18,204 nt of DNA from JAWKSY01 sp041402125 (GTDB lineage Bacteria; Planctomycetota; GCA-002687715; DRQF01), in the NCBI GenBank assembly GCA_041402125.1, contig JAWKSY010000031.1, positions 1 through 18,204 on the forward strand, written 5' to 3'. Position 1 is the stretch's first letter. Every line of letters starts with the position of its first letter. The position numbers and the translations under genes were made by a program. The notes below the pieces were generated by a model. It did not search any database. It was given only the letters and a program-made list of their open reading frames with translations, and was not told where the DNA came from. This document shows positions 8,474 to 17,278 of this stretch, one piece after another.

Positions 8474-11400
8474 GGGATCGAAGGTCCGGTCGAGCACCGC
8501 GATGAAATCGCTCTCGTCGCTCAGCTTGCCGTTGTTCCGCTGCGTGAGGGCGATCGCGATCCGACCCTGGGTCCAGCGGCCGCTCGGGGCGTGGCCCATG
8601 ACGATCACGCGGACGGTCTCTCCGGGCGCGATGCCGGCGACCGGCAACGGGTTGTCGATGTTCCGCACGCCGGGCAGGACCTTGCCGTCGGCGTCGACGA
8701 TCTTCGCCCGCAGGACGAGCCCGAAGTTCCAGCGGCCGCCCGTCCAGTAGCGATCACTCGTGTTCGTCAGCTCGATCTGCACGCCGTAGCAACGGTTCCG
8801 ACGGAGCGTGGTCGGCACGTAGACCGCCTTCACCTCCGCCTTCAACTCGGGCCGCTCGTAGAACCACTTGAGTTCGTCGAGATGCTCGAGCATCCGGGTC
8901 GCGGCGGCGCTCTCCGGCTCCTCGCCGAGATCCCGCGCGCCGCGGAGCGCCCGCGCGACGTCCTCGCGATGGTCTCCGGGCACTCCGAGCCAGGAGCGCG
9001 CGAGAGACAGGAAGACGCGGGCGGGGATCGGGTTGACCGTCTTCACGTAGTTCTCGAGGACGCCCGAGGAGATCTCGGCCTGTCCGTCGCTGAGCGCCGT
9101 CCGCGCCTCGCGCTCGAGCTCGTAGTGGGCGCGCATCGTCTCCGCGCGCTCCGGGCCGTGGCGAGCCGCGAGGAGGTCGACGCTGCGCTCCCGGATGCCG
9201 GAGTCGGAATCCGCCCCGAGGGCCAGGCACACCCGATCGGCCGCTTCGCCGGGGCAAGCGGCGGCGTAGTCGAGCAGCAGGACGCGGGTCGTGTAGTCGA
9301 GGTACTCGTTGTTGCCGAGCCGATCGCCCATGAGCTCGAGACCGGCCGGATCGGCCGCCGCGGCGAGCGCGGTGAGGATCGGCGCGACCTCCCAGGTCGA
9401 GTCGCCGCGGAGGATCGGCGCGTAGAGCGCGAGTCCCTCGTGAACGCCGGCGCGGGACAGCGCCATGACGGCATCGAAGCGCGCGACCGGGTCGGATTCG
9501 CGCGCGACGAACTCGCGCAGCAGCGGCAGCGCGTCGCGCGCCGCCTCGGGGCCGAGACGCACGAGCGTCAGCGCGGCCGCGTAGCGGATGTGCTCGCGTT
9601 CGTCCCGGAGGAGCTTCCGGCAGTAGTCGGCGCTCTCCGGGCGTCCGAGCAGGCCGATCACGCGAAGGAGTTCGTGGTTCCACCCCGGAAGCTGGGCCTC
9701 GGCCGCGGCGAGCACGCGCGCGTTCACCTCGGCGAGGAACTCGGGATCCAGCCGGCGCGCCAGCTCGGTGAGCTCGTCGTAGCGGTTGAGCAGCGCCTCA
9801 CGCAGGTTCACCGCGCCGGCGCGACGCTCCTTCTCGTCCTCCGCCGCCAGCCGGGCGAGTCCGGCCTCGAGGTCCTCACGCAGGGCGGCGAGAGGATCGG
9901 CGTCCCGGCTGTCGCCGGCGATCGAGCGCACGAGTTCGACCTTCTGATGCAGGAAGCCGAGCAGGCGCGCCTGGATGGCCGGGCCCCCTTCCGGGCGGAA
10001 GAGGTTCCGAGACTCCTCGGGATCCTGCCGGAGGTCGTAGAGCTCGTAGTCGCTCTGCGGCGAGAGCACCCGTTCGATGAGCTTGTGCCGGTCGTAGATC
10101 ACGCAGCGCGTCTCGGCGATTCCGATCGTCTGCTGGTCGACGAACACCTGCGAGAAGAGCGTCCGCTCGGGGAGGTTCTCGTAGCCGAGCATCCAGGGCA
10201 CGATTCCGCCGCCCATGCGCTGCACCGGATCCTCGACCCCGAGGATCTTCGCCACCGTCGGCATGAGATCGATGAGCGACACCGCGGCATCCACCCGACG
10301 ACCGGGCAGCCCCGGCACGCGGAGGACCATCGGGACGCGGACCTCGGCCTCGTAGAGGGAGGTGTTGTGGGTCTGGAAGCCGTGATCGCCGAGGCCCTCG
10401 CCGTGATCGGCGAAGACGGCGATGATCGTCGAGTCCCAGAGGCCGAGCCGCTTCAGCTCCTCCATGACCCGGCCGAGCTCGCGGTCGACCGCCGCGACCT
10501 CGGAGTCGTAGCGGGCGATCTTGTCGCTCCCGAAGCCGAACTCCTCGTGCTCCTGGTAGGGGTCGTGGGCCTCGAAGTACTGGGCGAAGAGGAAGAAGCG
10601 ACGCGAATCGCGATTGCGGATCTGCTTGATCACCGATTCGGTGATCTCCGGCCCCTCCATCTTGCGGGTGAAGGTCTGGTCCGGATTGAAGGCGTCGAAG
10701 CCCTCGCGGAGCTTCCCGAAGTAGCGCGTGTTCTCGATGTCCGGACGGGCGAAGGCCGTCACCGCCGTGGAGCGGAGACCCTTCTTCGAGAGCAGCTCCG
10801 GGAAGTGGACGAGCGGCGGGAAGGTCCAGTCGTCCGCGTTGTTCAGGCGGTAGTCGTGGAGCGGCGTCGCGCCGGGGTAGAAGGCGGTGAAGACCGACGA
10901 GTAGGCGTAGTTGCTCGTGGGATAGGGCGTGTAGGCCTGCTGGAAGTCGAAGGCGCCTTCCTCCCGCACGAGGCGGTCGAGGTTGGGCGTCGTGTTGCGG
11001 CGCGTGTAGCCGCCGATTCCGGTGTGGTCGAAACGGACCGTGTCGAGGGAGATGAAGAGGACGTTGAGGTCCGAGCGGCCGGGGATCTTGCTCAGGACCT
11101 CCTCCACGTCGAGGTTCCCGGCTTCCTGCTGGCGGCGGACCCACTCGGCCACGTCCTCGACGTCGAGGTCGCGGACGATGACGAAGCGATCGTAGAAACG
11201 GTTGGTCCAGCGCGCCGCGGGAACGGTCGCGGGAGCGAGCGAGGAGACGGCGCCCTTCACGGGGAAGAAGGCCGGCCGCCGCATCGCGGCCACGCTCACC
11301 GCGATGAACACGACGGCGGCGAGGAGGATGAGCGCCAGGCGTCCGCCGCGATCGCCGCGAATGGACGGGAGTCGCAGGAGCAGCGCGGCGCCCGCCGCGG

Positions 11401-11983
11401 CGAGGACGAGCGCGAGGAAGCTGAGCGCCGCGTGGACTCCGGGGTAGAGGCCGGGAAGCTGCGTCGCGTTCGCCCAGGCGGCGCCGAGGGCGCCGGCGAG
11501 CAGGAGGACGGCGAGGAAGAGACCGAAGGCCCGGATTCGCGTGCGCTCGACCATCCGGTTCGCGAGCGGTCGCACGACGAAGAGCCCGGCGAGGATCGCC
11601 GCCGGCACGGCGAGCCGGACGCCCCAGAAGACGGCGGGCCAGATGGAGGACTGTCGCGCCTTCGGTCCCTCGTGCAGGTCGGAGAGCGCCCACACCACGA
11701 CCGCGGAGAGTCCGGCGGCGTAGGCGAGGAGTCTCGGATCGAACAGCCGACGTCCGCGCGGCAGCACCAGGAGCGGCCACTGCGCGAACCCGAAGGCGAG
11801 CCCGACCAGCAGGTGACGGCCGAGCGCGTGGGCCAGGATCAGGACCTTCTCCTCGGAGGTCGTCGCGATCTTGACCGTGGCGAAGCCCCAGTAGAGATCG
11901 GCGACGGCGAGGAGGAAGGCTCCGACGACGCCGGCGGCGAGCGCCAGTCCGAAGCGGGACGCGAGTTCGGAACGCGAGGTCAT
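8468..11983 (-). CDS. Membrane-anchored alkaline phosphatase-superfamily hydrolase with HEAT and C-terminal beta domains
   Basis: An 1171-residue protein. Residues 10-240 hold about six or seven hydrophobic segments (near 11-30, 55-75, 85-100, 115-137, 152-170, 184-204, 215-235). The catalytic domain spans about 305-680 and probably lies outside the membrane. Metal-site motifs are intact: VLFISLDTVRFDH with D314, and VFADHGEGLGDHG with D526, H527, then H539. The nucleophile region reads TPYPTSNYAYSSVFTAFYP (352-370), with Ser357 or Thr356 as candidate nucleophile. There is no Cys/Ser-x-Pro-x-Arg motif, so a formylglycine sulfatase is unlikely; phosphatase or phosphotransferase activity on a surface polymer is possible. 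HEAT-like helices fill about 765-960. Residues 1050-1165 look like an Ig-type beta-sandwich. The ATG overlaps the upstream TGA (ATGA) and has GAGAGGAGG just before it. Confidence 0.88.
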   Translation of the reverse strand: MTSRSELASRFGLALAAGVVGAFLLAVADLYWGFATVKIATTSEEKVLILAHALGRHLLVGLAFGFAQWPLLVLPRGRRLFDPRLLAYAAGLSAVVVWALSDLHEGPKARQSSIWPAVFWGVRLAVPAAILAGLFVVRPLANRMVERTRIRAFGLFLAVLLLAGALGAAWANATQLPGLYPGVHAALSFLALVLAAAGAALLLRLPSIRGDRGGRLALILLAAVVFIAVSVAAMRRPAFFPVKGAVSSLAPATVPAARWTNRFYDRFVIVRDLDVEDVAEWVRRQQEAGNLDVEEVLSKIPGRSDLNVLFISLDTVRFDHTGIGGYTRRNTTPNLDRLVREEGAFDFQQAYTPYPTSNYAYSSVFTAFYPGATPLHDYRLNNADDWTFPPLVHFPELLSKKGLRSTAVTAFARPDIENTRYFGKLREGFDAFNPDQTFTRKMEGPEITESVIKQIRNRDSRRFFLFAQYFEAHDPYQEHEEFGFGSDKIARYDSEVAAVDRELGRVMEELKRLGLWDSTIIAVFADHGEGLGDHGFQTHNTSLYEAEVRVPMVLRVPGLPGRRVDAAVSLIDLMPTVAKILGVEDPVQRMGGGIVPWMLGYENLPERTLFSQVFVDQQTIGIAETRCVIYDRHKLIERVLSPQSDYELYDLRQDPEESRNLFRPEGGPAIQARLLGFLHQKVELVRSIAGDSRDADPLAALREDLEAGLARLAAEDEKERRAGAVNLREALLNRYDELTELARRLDPEFLAEVNARVLAAAEAQLPGWNHELLRVIGLLGRPESADYCRKLLRDEREHIRYAAALTLVRLGPEAARDALPLLREFVARESDPVARFDAVMALSRAGVHEGLALYAPILRGDSTWEVAPILTALAAAADPAGLELMGDRLGNNEYLDYTTRVLLLDYAAACPGEAADRVCLALGADSDSGIRERSVDLLAARHGPERAETMRAHYELEREARTALSDGQAEISSGVLENYVKTVNPIPARVFLSLARSWLGVPGDHREDVARALRGARDLGEEPESAAATRMLEHLDELKWFYERPELKAEVKAVYVPTTLRRNRCYGVQIELTNTSDRYWTGGRWNFGLVLRAKIVDADGKVLPGVRNIDNPLPVAGIAPGETVRVIVMGHAPSGRWTQGRIAIALTQRNNGKLSDESDFIAVLDRTFDPR

Positions 11984-13875
11984 CGTGCCTCCTCTCGGGG
12001 GCTGGGTCCGAGATCCCGCAGGAAGATCTCATGGGTGTCGTGGCCGCGGTGGATCGCCAGCACGCGGCGGTCGCCGATCCGATCGACGAGGATGCGGGAA
12101 CCCTGGACCGAGACGACGTCCGGCAGGAGGCTCCGGGAGACCTCGCCCTTCGCGGGGTCGAGCGTCGCATAGTCCCGCGTCCCGCCGCCGCGGACGAGAT
12201 GGAGGAGCCCGGTCACGGGATCGAGAGCGGCCATCCCGCCGTCGACGTCGAGCGCGAAGGGCAGTCGCGCGAACTCCACCCAGACGCCGTCGCCGCCGAG
12301 GCGCCAGGCGCGGTCGCCCGAGACGACGACGGGGCGATCCTCGACCGCGAAGATCGCGGCCCCTCGTTCGCCGACGGGGGTGGCCGCCTCCGGGAGCGGC
12401 GGTCCGGGACGCCAGGTCCGGTTGATGGGATCGTAGACGCCGTAGGTCCGGGTGCCGCCGCCGAAGACGGAGTGGACTCGACCCGCGATGACGCAGAGTC
12501 CGGCGCCGAGACCGGCCGGGTGCGTCGCGTCGGGAAGCTTCTCGCTCTTCATCTCGCGGAGGTCGACGCGCCAGAACGAGTTCCCGCCGCCCGACATCCC
12601 GTAGACCCAGGTCTCGTCGTCGTAGGCGGCGCAGACGCCGTCGGCGAACATCGCGCCGACGCCGACGCCCGGGTAGGGCGACCACTTGTTACGGCCGGCG
12701 TCGAGGAGGCGGATGTTCTTGAGCCGGCCGAAGTACCAGCCGTCCGGACCGCGGCCCATCACGCCGAGGACCGGCTTCGGCGCCGAGCGGCGCACGAGGC
12801 TCGAGCCGGAGTTCTCGTGGAGGGTGACCCAGTCGGAGCCGAGGTCCGACGCCGGCGAGGCGGTGGTGATCTCCTCGAGCTCGTCGAGGGCGACGCGCAG
12901 CATGCGATTCCCCTGCGCCGCGGCGTAGACGAAGAGATGCTTCTTCCCGTCGACCGGGAAGATGAAGGCGCGACTCCCCTCGCCCGAGATCTTCAGCGGC
13001 AAGCGCGGGCGGAGGAAGGCGAAGCGGCGTCGGTTGGGGTCGAACAGGCTCAGGGTCCGGGAGCCCATCCCCTGGATGATGATCCAGATGTCCGTCTCGA
13101 GGTCCTTCGCGAACATCTGGCCGTCCCACCAGGGCCGCTGCCCGTAGGACATGTGCACGTGATTCAGCCAGGTCGCCGTCTCGATGTCGTAGCGCTGGAT
13201 GTGGTGGTCGGGCCAGGCGTAGACCTTGCCCTCCGAGTACATGAGGGCTCCGGTGCTCTGGCCGATGGCGGCGAGGCGGGTCTCGCCGCCGACGCGCGTC
13301 AACTTGGTCCAGCTCGAGGCGGCGACGTCGAAGCGCCAGAAGTCGCGCGTCCAGCCGCCCCGGATCGCGTAGACCTGGTTGCGATCGTGATCGAAGGCGA
13401 GCGCGGCCGCGACGCCGACGACGTTGGGGAAGGCCGGCAGGACCTCCAGCTTCTCCTTCGCGAGGTCGTAGCGCCAGAAGTCGCGCTGCTTGCCGCCGCG
13501 GGCGATGTAGAGGCGCTGATCGCGGTCAAAGGCCAGCGCGACGCCGCTCCCCACGATGCCCGGGAGGCGCGCGGCGTGGTCGTGCCACCGGTTCGTCGCC
13601 GGCTCGTACTCCGAGATCCGATCGGAGTGCACGAGGAGTACGCGCCGACCTGAACTGGCCATGGCCGCCGGAAGCTCCGGCGCCCCCTCGGGTCGTCCGG
13701 GGAGGACCTTCCAGCGCGGTGACGCGTCGGGCTCCAGGTCCTGGTGGACGACCTCCGTGGGCTTGGCGATCTCGACCTCCTCCTGCGGCCCGCAGGCCGG
13801 AGTCGTGACGAGGAGGGCGGAGACGGCGAGCGCGGTCAGCATGAGGGAGGCTCTCCTCCGGCGAGAGGGGGACAT
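11980..13875 (-). CDS. Lipoprotein with kelch-like beta-propeller repeats
   Basis: A 631-residue exported protein. The N-terminus has Arg5-Arg8, a hydrophobic core 11-23 and a lipobox-like TTPAC with Cys28, so it is probably a lipoprotein. At least five propeller-type repeats share a Gly-Gly, then aromatic/Arg, then Tyr/Phe-Asp pattern: RGGKQRDFWRYD (126-137), RGGWTRDFWRFD (172-183), GGGNSFWRVD (429-438), FGGGTRTYGVYD (471-482) and RGGGTRDYATLD (562-573). Kelch-type propellers bind proteins or sugars. The ATG at 13875 has GGGAG at 13882-13886. An in-frame ATG at 13941 would put 22 extra residues before the basic n-region, so I prefer 13875. Its stop overlaps the start of the membrane hydrolase by ATGA, implying translational coupling and joint function. 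No enzyme motif is visible. Confidence 0.85.
   Translation of the reverse strand: MSPSRRRRASLMLTALAVSALLVTTPACGPQEEVEIAKPTEVVHQDLEPDASPRWKVLPGRPEGAPELPAAMASSGRRVLLVHSDRISEYEPATNRWHDHAARLPGIVGSGVALAFDRDQRLYIARGGKQRDFWRYDLAKEKLEVLPAFPNVVGVAAALAFDHDRNQVYAIRGGWTRDFWRFDVAASSWTKLTRVGGETRLAAIGQSTGALMYSEGKVYAWPDHHIQRYDIETATWLNHVHMSYGQRPWWDGQMFAKDLETDIWIIIQGMGSRTLSLFDPNRRRFAFLRPRLPLKISGEGSRAFIFPVDGKKHLFVYAAAQGNRMLRVALDELEEITTASPASDLGSDWVTLHENSGSSLVRRSAPKPVLGVMGRGPDGWYFGRLKNIRLLDAGRNKWSPYPGVGVGAMFADGVCAAYDDETWVYGMSGGGNSFWRVDLREMKSEKLPDATHPAGLGAGLCVIAGRVHSVFGGGTRTYGVYDPINRTWRPGPPLPEAATPVGERGAAIFAVEDRPVVVSGDRAWRLGGDGVWVEFARLPFALDVDGGMAALDPVTGLLHLVRGGGTRDYATLDPAKGEVSRSLLPDVVSVQGSRILVDRIGDRRVLAIHRGHDTHEIFLRDLGPSPREEAR
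11988..11996 (-). promoter_or_regulatory. Ribosome site of the membrane hydrolase inside the lipoprotein gene
   Basis: The minus strand reads GAGAGGAGG, 4 bases before the ATG of the hydrolase. These bases also encode the penultimate residues of the lipoprotein (Arg-Glu-Glu-Ala). Ribosomes ending the lipoprotein can restart here. Confidence 0.75.
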
Positions 13876-14014
13876 GACGGTCTCCCGGACGGGAAGGTGG
13901 CGGGGCCCTCGAGATCCGGGAGCGGCACCCGCTCCGTTCATCGGCGTCCCGGCCCGATCATGTTCACATAGTGACCAGGAAGGAAAAAGCCGATGCAGGG
14001 GTCCCGGACGGGCC
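13876..14014 (-). promoter_or_regulatory. Gap before the lipoprotein gene, possible promoter
   Basis: This 139-bp gap follows the yyaL stop on the same strand. It contains an AT-richer patch at 13958-13990, including five consecutive T on the minus strand (13984-13988) and a short tcac-ata-gtga repeat at 13965-13975. These could belong to a promoter for the lipoprotein/hydrolase pair or to a weak terminator for yyaL. The only stem before the T-run is four base pairs with a 2-base loop, so a terminator is doubtful. Confidence 0.25.
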
Positions 14015-16045
14015 TCAGAGCGGACGAGGCGCCTCGCAGCGGAAGTCCCGGCACACCCAGAGACCGGGTCGCCCGTCGAGAGCGGTCTTTCCCGCCAGCC
14101 AGGGCATCCGCGGCTCGAGGGCGGAGCGGGCCCCTCCGTCGAGCGCGAGTCGCAGAGTCCGCGGGTCGAATCCCGCGCGGAGCTCGCGGCGCGCGCTCTC
14201 GTTCGCCGCCGCATCTTCACCCAGCGCGAGGAGGGTCTGCGCCGGCGGTTCGAGGAGCTGGTCGAGCGCGCAGAGGAGGAGCGGGTAGGCGCCGGGGTGG
14301 CGCGCGAGCTCGGGCGCGAAGGCGTCGACCGCGCGACGGGCGACGGCGCGGAGGTCCTCGTCGCCGAGCGCGTCGGCGAGCCGGACCAGGGCGAAGGCCA
14401 TCGCGCTGTTGCCGGAGGGCGTCGCCCCGTCGTACGCGTCCTTCATGCGGACGACGAGGTGCGGCGCGTCCGCCGGACTCATGAAGAAGCCGCCGCGCTC
14501 CGCGTCCTCGAAGCGGGCGACGCCCTCGCGGAGGACCTCGTCCGCCGCCTCCAGCCACCGGGCCTCGCCGGTCGCCTCGAAGAGCTCCACCAGGCCCCAG
14601 CCCAGAAAGGCGTGGTCCTCGAGCGTCGCCGACAGCGCCGCCTCGCCGTCGCGCCAGCGGCGCCGCAGACCCTCCGCGCCGCGCAGCTCGCGCCCGACGA
14701 AGTCCGCCGCGCGCCGGGCGCGCTCGAGCCAGGCGTCCTCCCCCATCGCCGCGCCGGCCCGCGCGAGGGCCGCGATCATCAGGCCGTTCCAGGAGGTGAG
14801 GACCTTGTCGTCGAGCAGGGGACGCGGACGCGCCTCGCGCGCCGCGAGGAGTCGCTCGCGCACGGCGGCGAGACGGGTCTCGAGGGCGTCGCGATCGAGC
14901 CCGAGCGCCGCGGCGGAGTCCGCGAGATCGCGACGGAGGGCGAGGACGTTCGAGCCCTCGAAGTTCCCGGCCTCCGTGACGTCGAACACCGCGGCGGCGA
15001 AGGCGGCGTCGTCCTCGCCGAGCGCGGCCGTGAGCTCGGCCGGGGTCCAGACGTAGAACTTCCCCTCCTCGCCCTCGCTGTCGGCGTCGAGCGCCGAGAA
15101 GAAGGCGCCCTCCGCGTGCGTCATCTCCCGCGCGACCCAGTCGAAGGTCTCGCGCAGCACGCGGCGCCAGTCCTCGCGCCCGGTCACCTGCCAGGCCTCG
15201 AGGTAGGCGAGCGCGAGGAGCGCGTTGTCGTACAGCATCTTCTCGAAGTGGGGCACGAGCCACTCGTCATCGACGGAGTAGCGCGCGAAGCCGCCGCCGA
15301 CGTGGTCGTACATGCCCCCGCGCCACATCATCTCGAGGGTCGTCTCGACCATCCCCAGCTTGGCGTCGCCGGGGTCGCCGTTCGCGAGGCGCTCGCGGAG
15401 CAGCAGCATGAGCGTCATCGGCCGCGGGAACTTCGGCGCGCGACCGAAGCCGCCCCAGGTCGGATCGAAGCCGCGGGCCAGCTCGGCCGCGGCCGCCGCG
15501 AGCGGCGCGCGATCGGAGGGCGGCGCGGCCGCGGCCGGGTCCGAGGTCTCCGCGATCATCTCGACGAGCTGGTCCGCCTGCGCCTCGATCTCCTCGCGGC
15601 GCTCGCCGTAGAAGCTCGCGATGCGGCGGAGAAGGTCGGGGAAGCCGGGGCGACCGTAGCGCGACTCGGGCGGGTAGTAGGTCCCGGCGTAGAAGGGCTT
15701 GAGATCCGGCGTGAGGAAGACCGACATCGGCCAGCCGCCCTGCCCCGAGATGCGCTGCACCGCCGCCATGTAGATCTGGTCGACGTCGGGTGCTCCTCCC
15801 GATCGACTTTCACGTTCACGAGAGCTCGTTCATGAGGAGGCGATGTCTCGTTCTCGAAGGACTCGCGCTCCATCACATTGGCACCAGTGATGGCAGGTCG
15901 CGTAGCCGACGAGAGGAAGATCAGCTTCCCTCGGCGCGGGCGCGCGCGAAGCCTCCTCTCCCCAGGGGAACCAGTCCACCGGGTTGTGGGCGTGCTGCAG
16001 GAGGTAGGGGCTCTTCTCGCGGGCGAGGCGGTTGGTCGGCTTCAT
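14015..16045 (-). CDS. yyaL: YyaL-type thioredoxin-fold/six-hairpin protein, frame broken near its 5' end
   Basis: The locus fits the DUF255 (YyaL, human SSP411/SPATA20-like) family, about 677 codons as usual. The N-terminal family signature is clear: REKSPYLLQHAHNPVDWFPWG at residues 9-29. Normal order then demands a CHWCH thioredoxin-like motif and VNVKVDREEHPDVDQIYM, but here these are spread over three frames between 15785 and 15960. Codon-by-codon reading implies about seven single-base deletions (near 15786, 15821, 15834, 15845, 15911, 15926, 15951) and extra bases near 15880-15892, where the motif reads CHHWCQ. From 15769 (MAAVQRISGQGGWPMSVFL) to the stop the gene is intact, with the (alpha/alpha)6 part and the usual WVCRDFRC end. 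The protein is conserved wherever the frame is restored, so a sequence error is likelier than decay. Exact function of the family is uncertain. Confidence 0.85.
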
Positions 16046-16300
16046 GGGCGCAGCATGTGCCCTAACCGGACGCGATGCCAGCGTTGCTCGACCGTCAGAG
16101 CTCCTTCGCGGCGCGGCGGTAGGCCTCGCGGAAGCTCAGCCCTCCTCCTTCACGAGCTGGTAGGCGCGCTCGGTGGCGAAGAGCGGCGCGTCCATCGCGG
16201 CGGAGCGCTCGGGCACGAACTCGAGGGCGGCGGGCGCAGGCGCGGCGACGTCGAGGCAGCGCGCGGCCGGTCGATGCCGCGGAAGAGCGGCGCCTTCGGG
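15780..16300. other. Cluster of small indels in two adjacent genes
   Basis: About a dozen one- or two-base indels fall in roughly 520 bases, shared by the yyaL 5' part and the argH 3' part. Most are deletions, several in doubled bases (TTC read as TC, GGG read as GG). No comparable break is seen in the other genes of the window. The local pattern points to poor read support or a contig join. Confidence 0.75.
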
Positions 16301-17278
16301 GAGCTGGAGGTCGCGGTGGTAGCCGGAGCCGAGGCCGAGGCGCAGCGCGAGGGCCGCCTGGAGGTCGGCCGTCGCCTGGGTCGCCTCGCCGCGCAGGAGC
16401 TCGAAGACGTCCGGATTCCGCTTCTGCGGCATGATCGAGCTGCCGGTCGTGAAGGCGTGCGGGAGGCGCAGGAAGCCGAATTCCGAGGTCGCGAAGAGGA
16501 CGACGTCGGCCGCGACGCGGGCGATGTCGCCGAGGCCGGTGGCCAGCTCGAAGAGCAGCGCCGCCTCGGCCTTCCCGCGCGAGAGCTGGACCGCGGTGAC
16601 GGGCTCCTGCGGGCCGTCGAAGCCGAGCAGCTCCGCCGTCCGCTCGCGCGAGATCGCGAGCCCGGGCGTGCCGTAGCCCGCGGCCGAGCCCAGCGGGCAG
16701 CGCGAGAGACGGCGCAGGACGCCGAGGATCGCCGAGGCGTCGTCGCGCAGCTCCGCCGCGTGGCCGAGGCACCAGAGCGCGACGGTCGAGGGCATCGCGC
16801 GCTGCGTGTGCGTGTAGCCGGGCAGCGCGACCTCGCCCTGCCGGTCGCGCAGGCCCTCGAGGGCCGCCGCGACGGATTCGAATCCCTCGGAGAGCTCCGT
16901 GACGACCTCGCGGAGGTAGAGGCGCAGCGCCACGAGGACCTGATCGTTGCGGGATCGGCCGAGGTGGATCTTCCCGCCGAGGTCTCCGAGGCGTTCGGTG
17001 AGGCGGCTCTCGAGGGCGGTGTGGACGTCTTCCTCCTCCATCGCGATCGCCCACTCGCCGCGGAAGTGCTCCGCCTCGAGCGCGGTCAGGGTCGCGCGGA
17101 GCGCGTCGAGCTCGTCCGCGGTGAGGAAGCCGCGCTCGTGCAGCATCGTCGCGTGCGCGATCGAGGCGCGCACGTCGTGCGGGACCAGTCGCGCGTCGAG
17201 GAGGTGATCGTCGCCCACGCAGAACGCGAGGACGCGGTCGTCCACGCTCTCGCCCTTGTCCCAGAGCCGTCCGCTCAT
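16095..17278 (-). CDS. argH: Argininosuccinate lyase, 3' part frameshifted
   Basis: ArgH cleaves argininosuccinate to arginine and fumarate, the last step of arginine synthesis. Clear family motifs: EDVHTALE near residue 80, GKIHLGRSRNDQV near 95-107, PGYTHTQRAMPS near 145, and the lyase signature TTGSSIMPQKRNPD near 265-278, whose Ser is the catalytic residue in the flexible loop. The overall text resembles the Bacteroidetes type of ArgH (GSAAGYG, MPQKRNPDVFELLRG). Two compensating frame slips lie at about 16296 and 16268; repaired, the stretch reads KAPLFRGIDR as expected. A third, near 16139, makes the TGA at 16136-16138; repaired, the protein continues LSFREAYRRAAKEL to 16095. Even so it is about 50 residues shorter than relatives. 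The ATG at 17278 overlaps the stop of the M20 gene (ATGA), with GAGGAG 8 bases upstream. Confidence 0.9.

Noticed and set aside
8468..11983. Annotation of the membrane protein as a true arylsulfatase
   Set aside because: The Cys/Ser-x-Pro-x-Arg motif needed for formylglycine formation is absent.
8591..12172. A 1193-codon open frame on the plus strand opposite the membrane hydrolase
   Set aside because: It lies antisense to a gene with clear domains, signal segments and ribosome site; its protein is His/Arg/Glu-rich and lacks any domain. It is a by-product of high third-position GC.
13984..14013. Intrinsic terminator after yyaL
   Set aside because: The stem before the five T bases is only four base pairs with a two-base loop and is not adjacent to the T-run.
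15875..15897. Inverted repeat ccatcac/gtgatgg in yyaL and the odd CHHWC motif as biology
   Set aside because: It falls in the indel cluster, at the position where extra bases disturb the standard CHWCH motif.
16136..16138. TGA in argH as a selenocysteine or programmed frameshift site
   Set aside because: The protein continues in a different frame, which excludes recoding of TGA alone; there is no slippery heptamer, and the same neighbourhood has many other indels.
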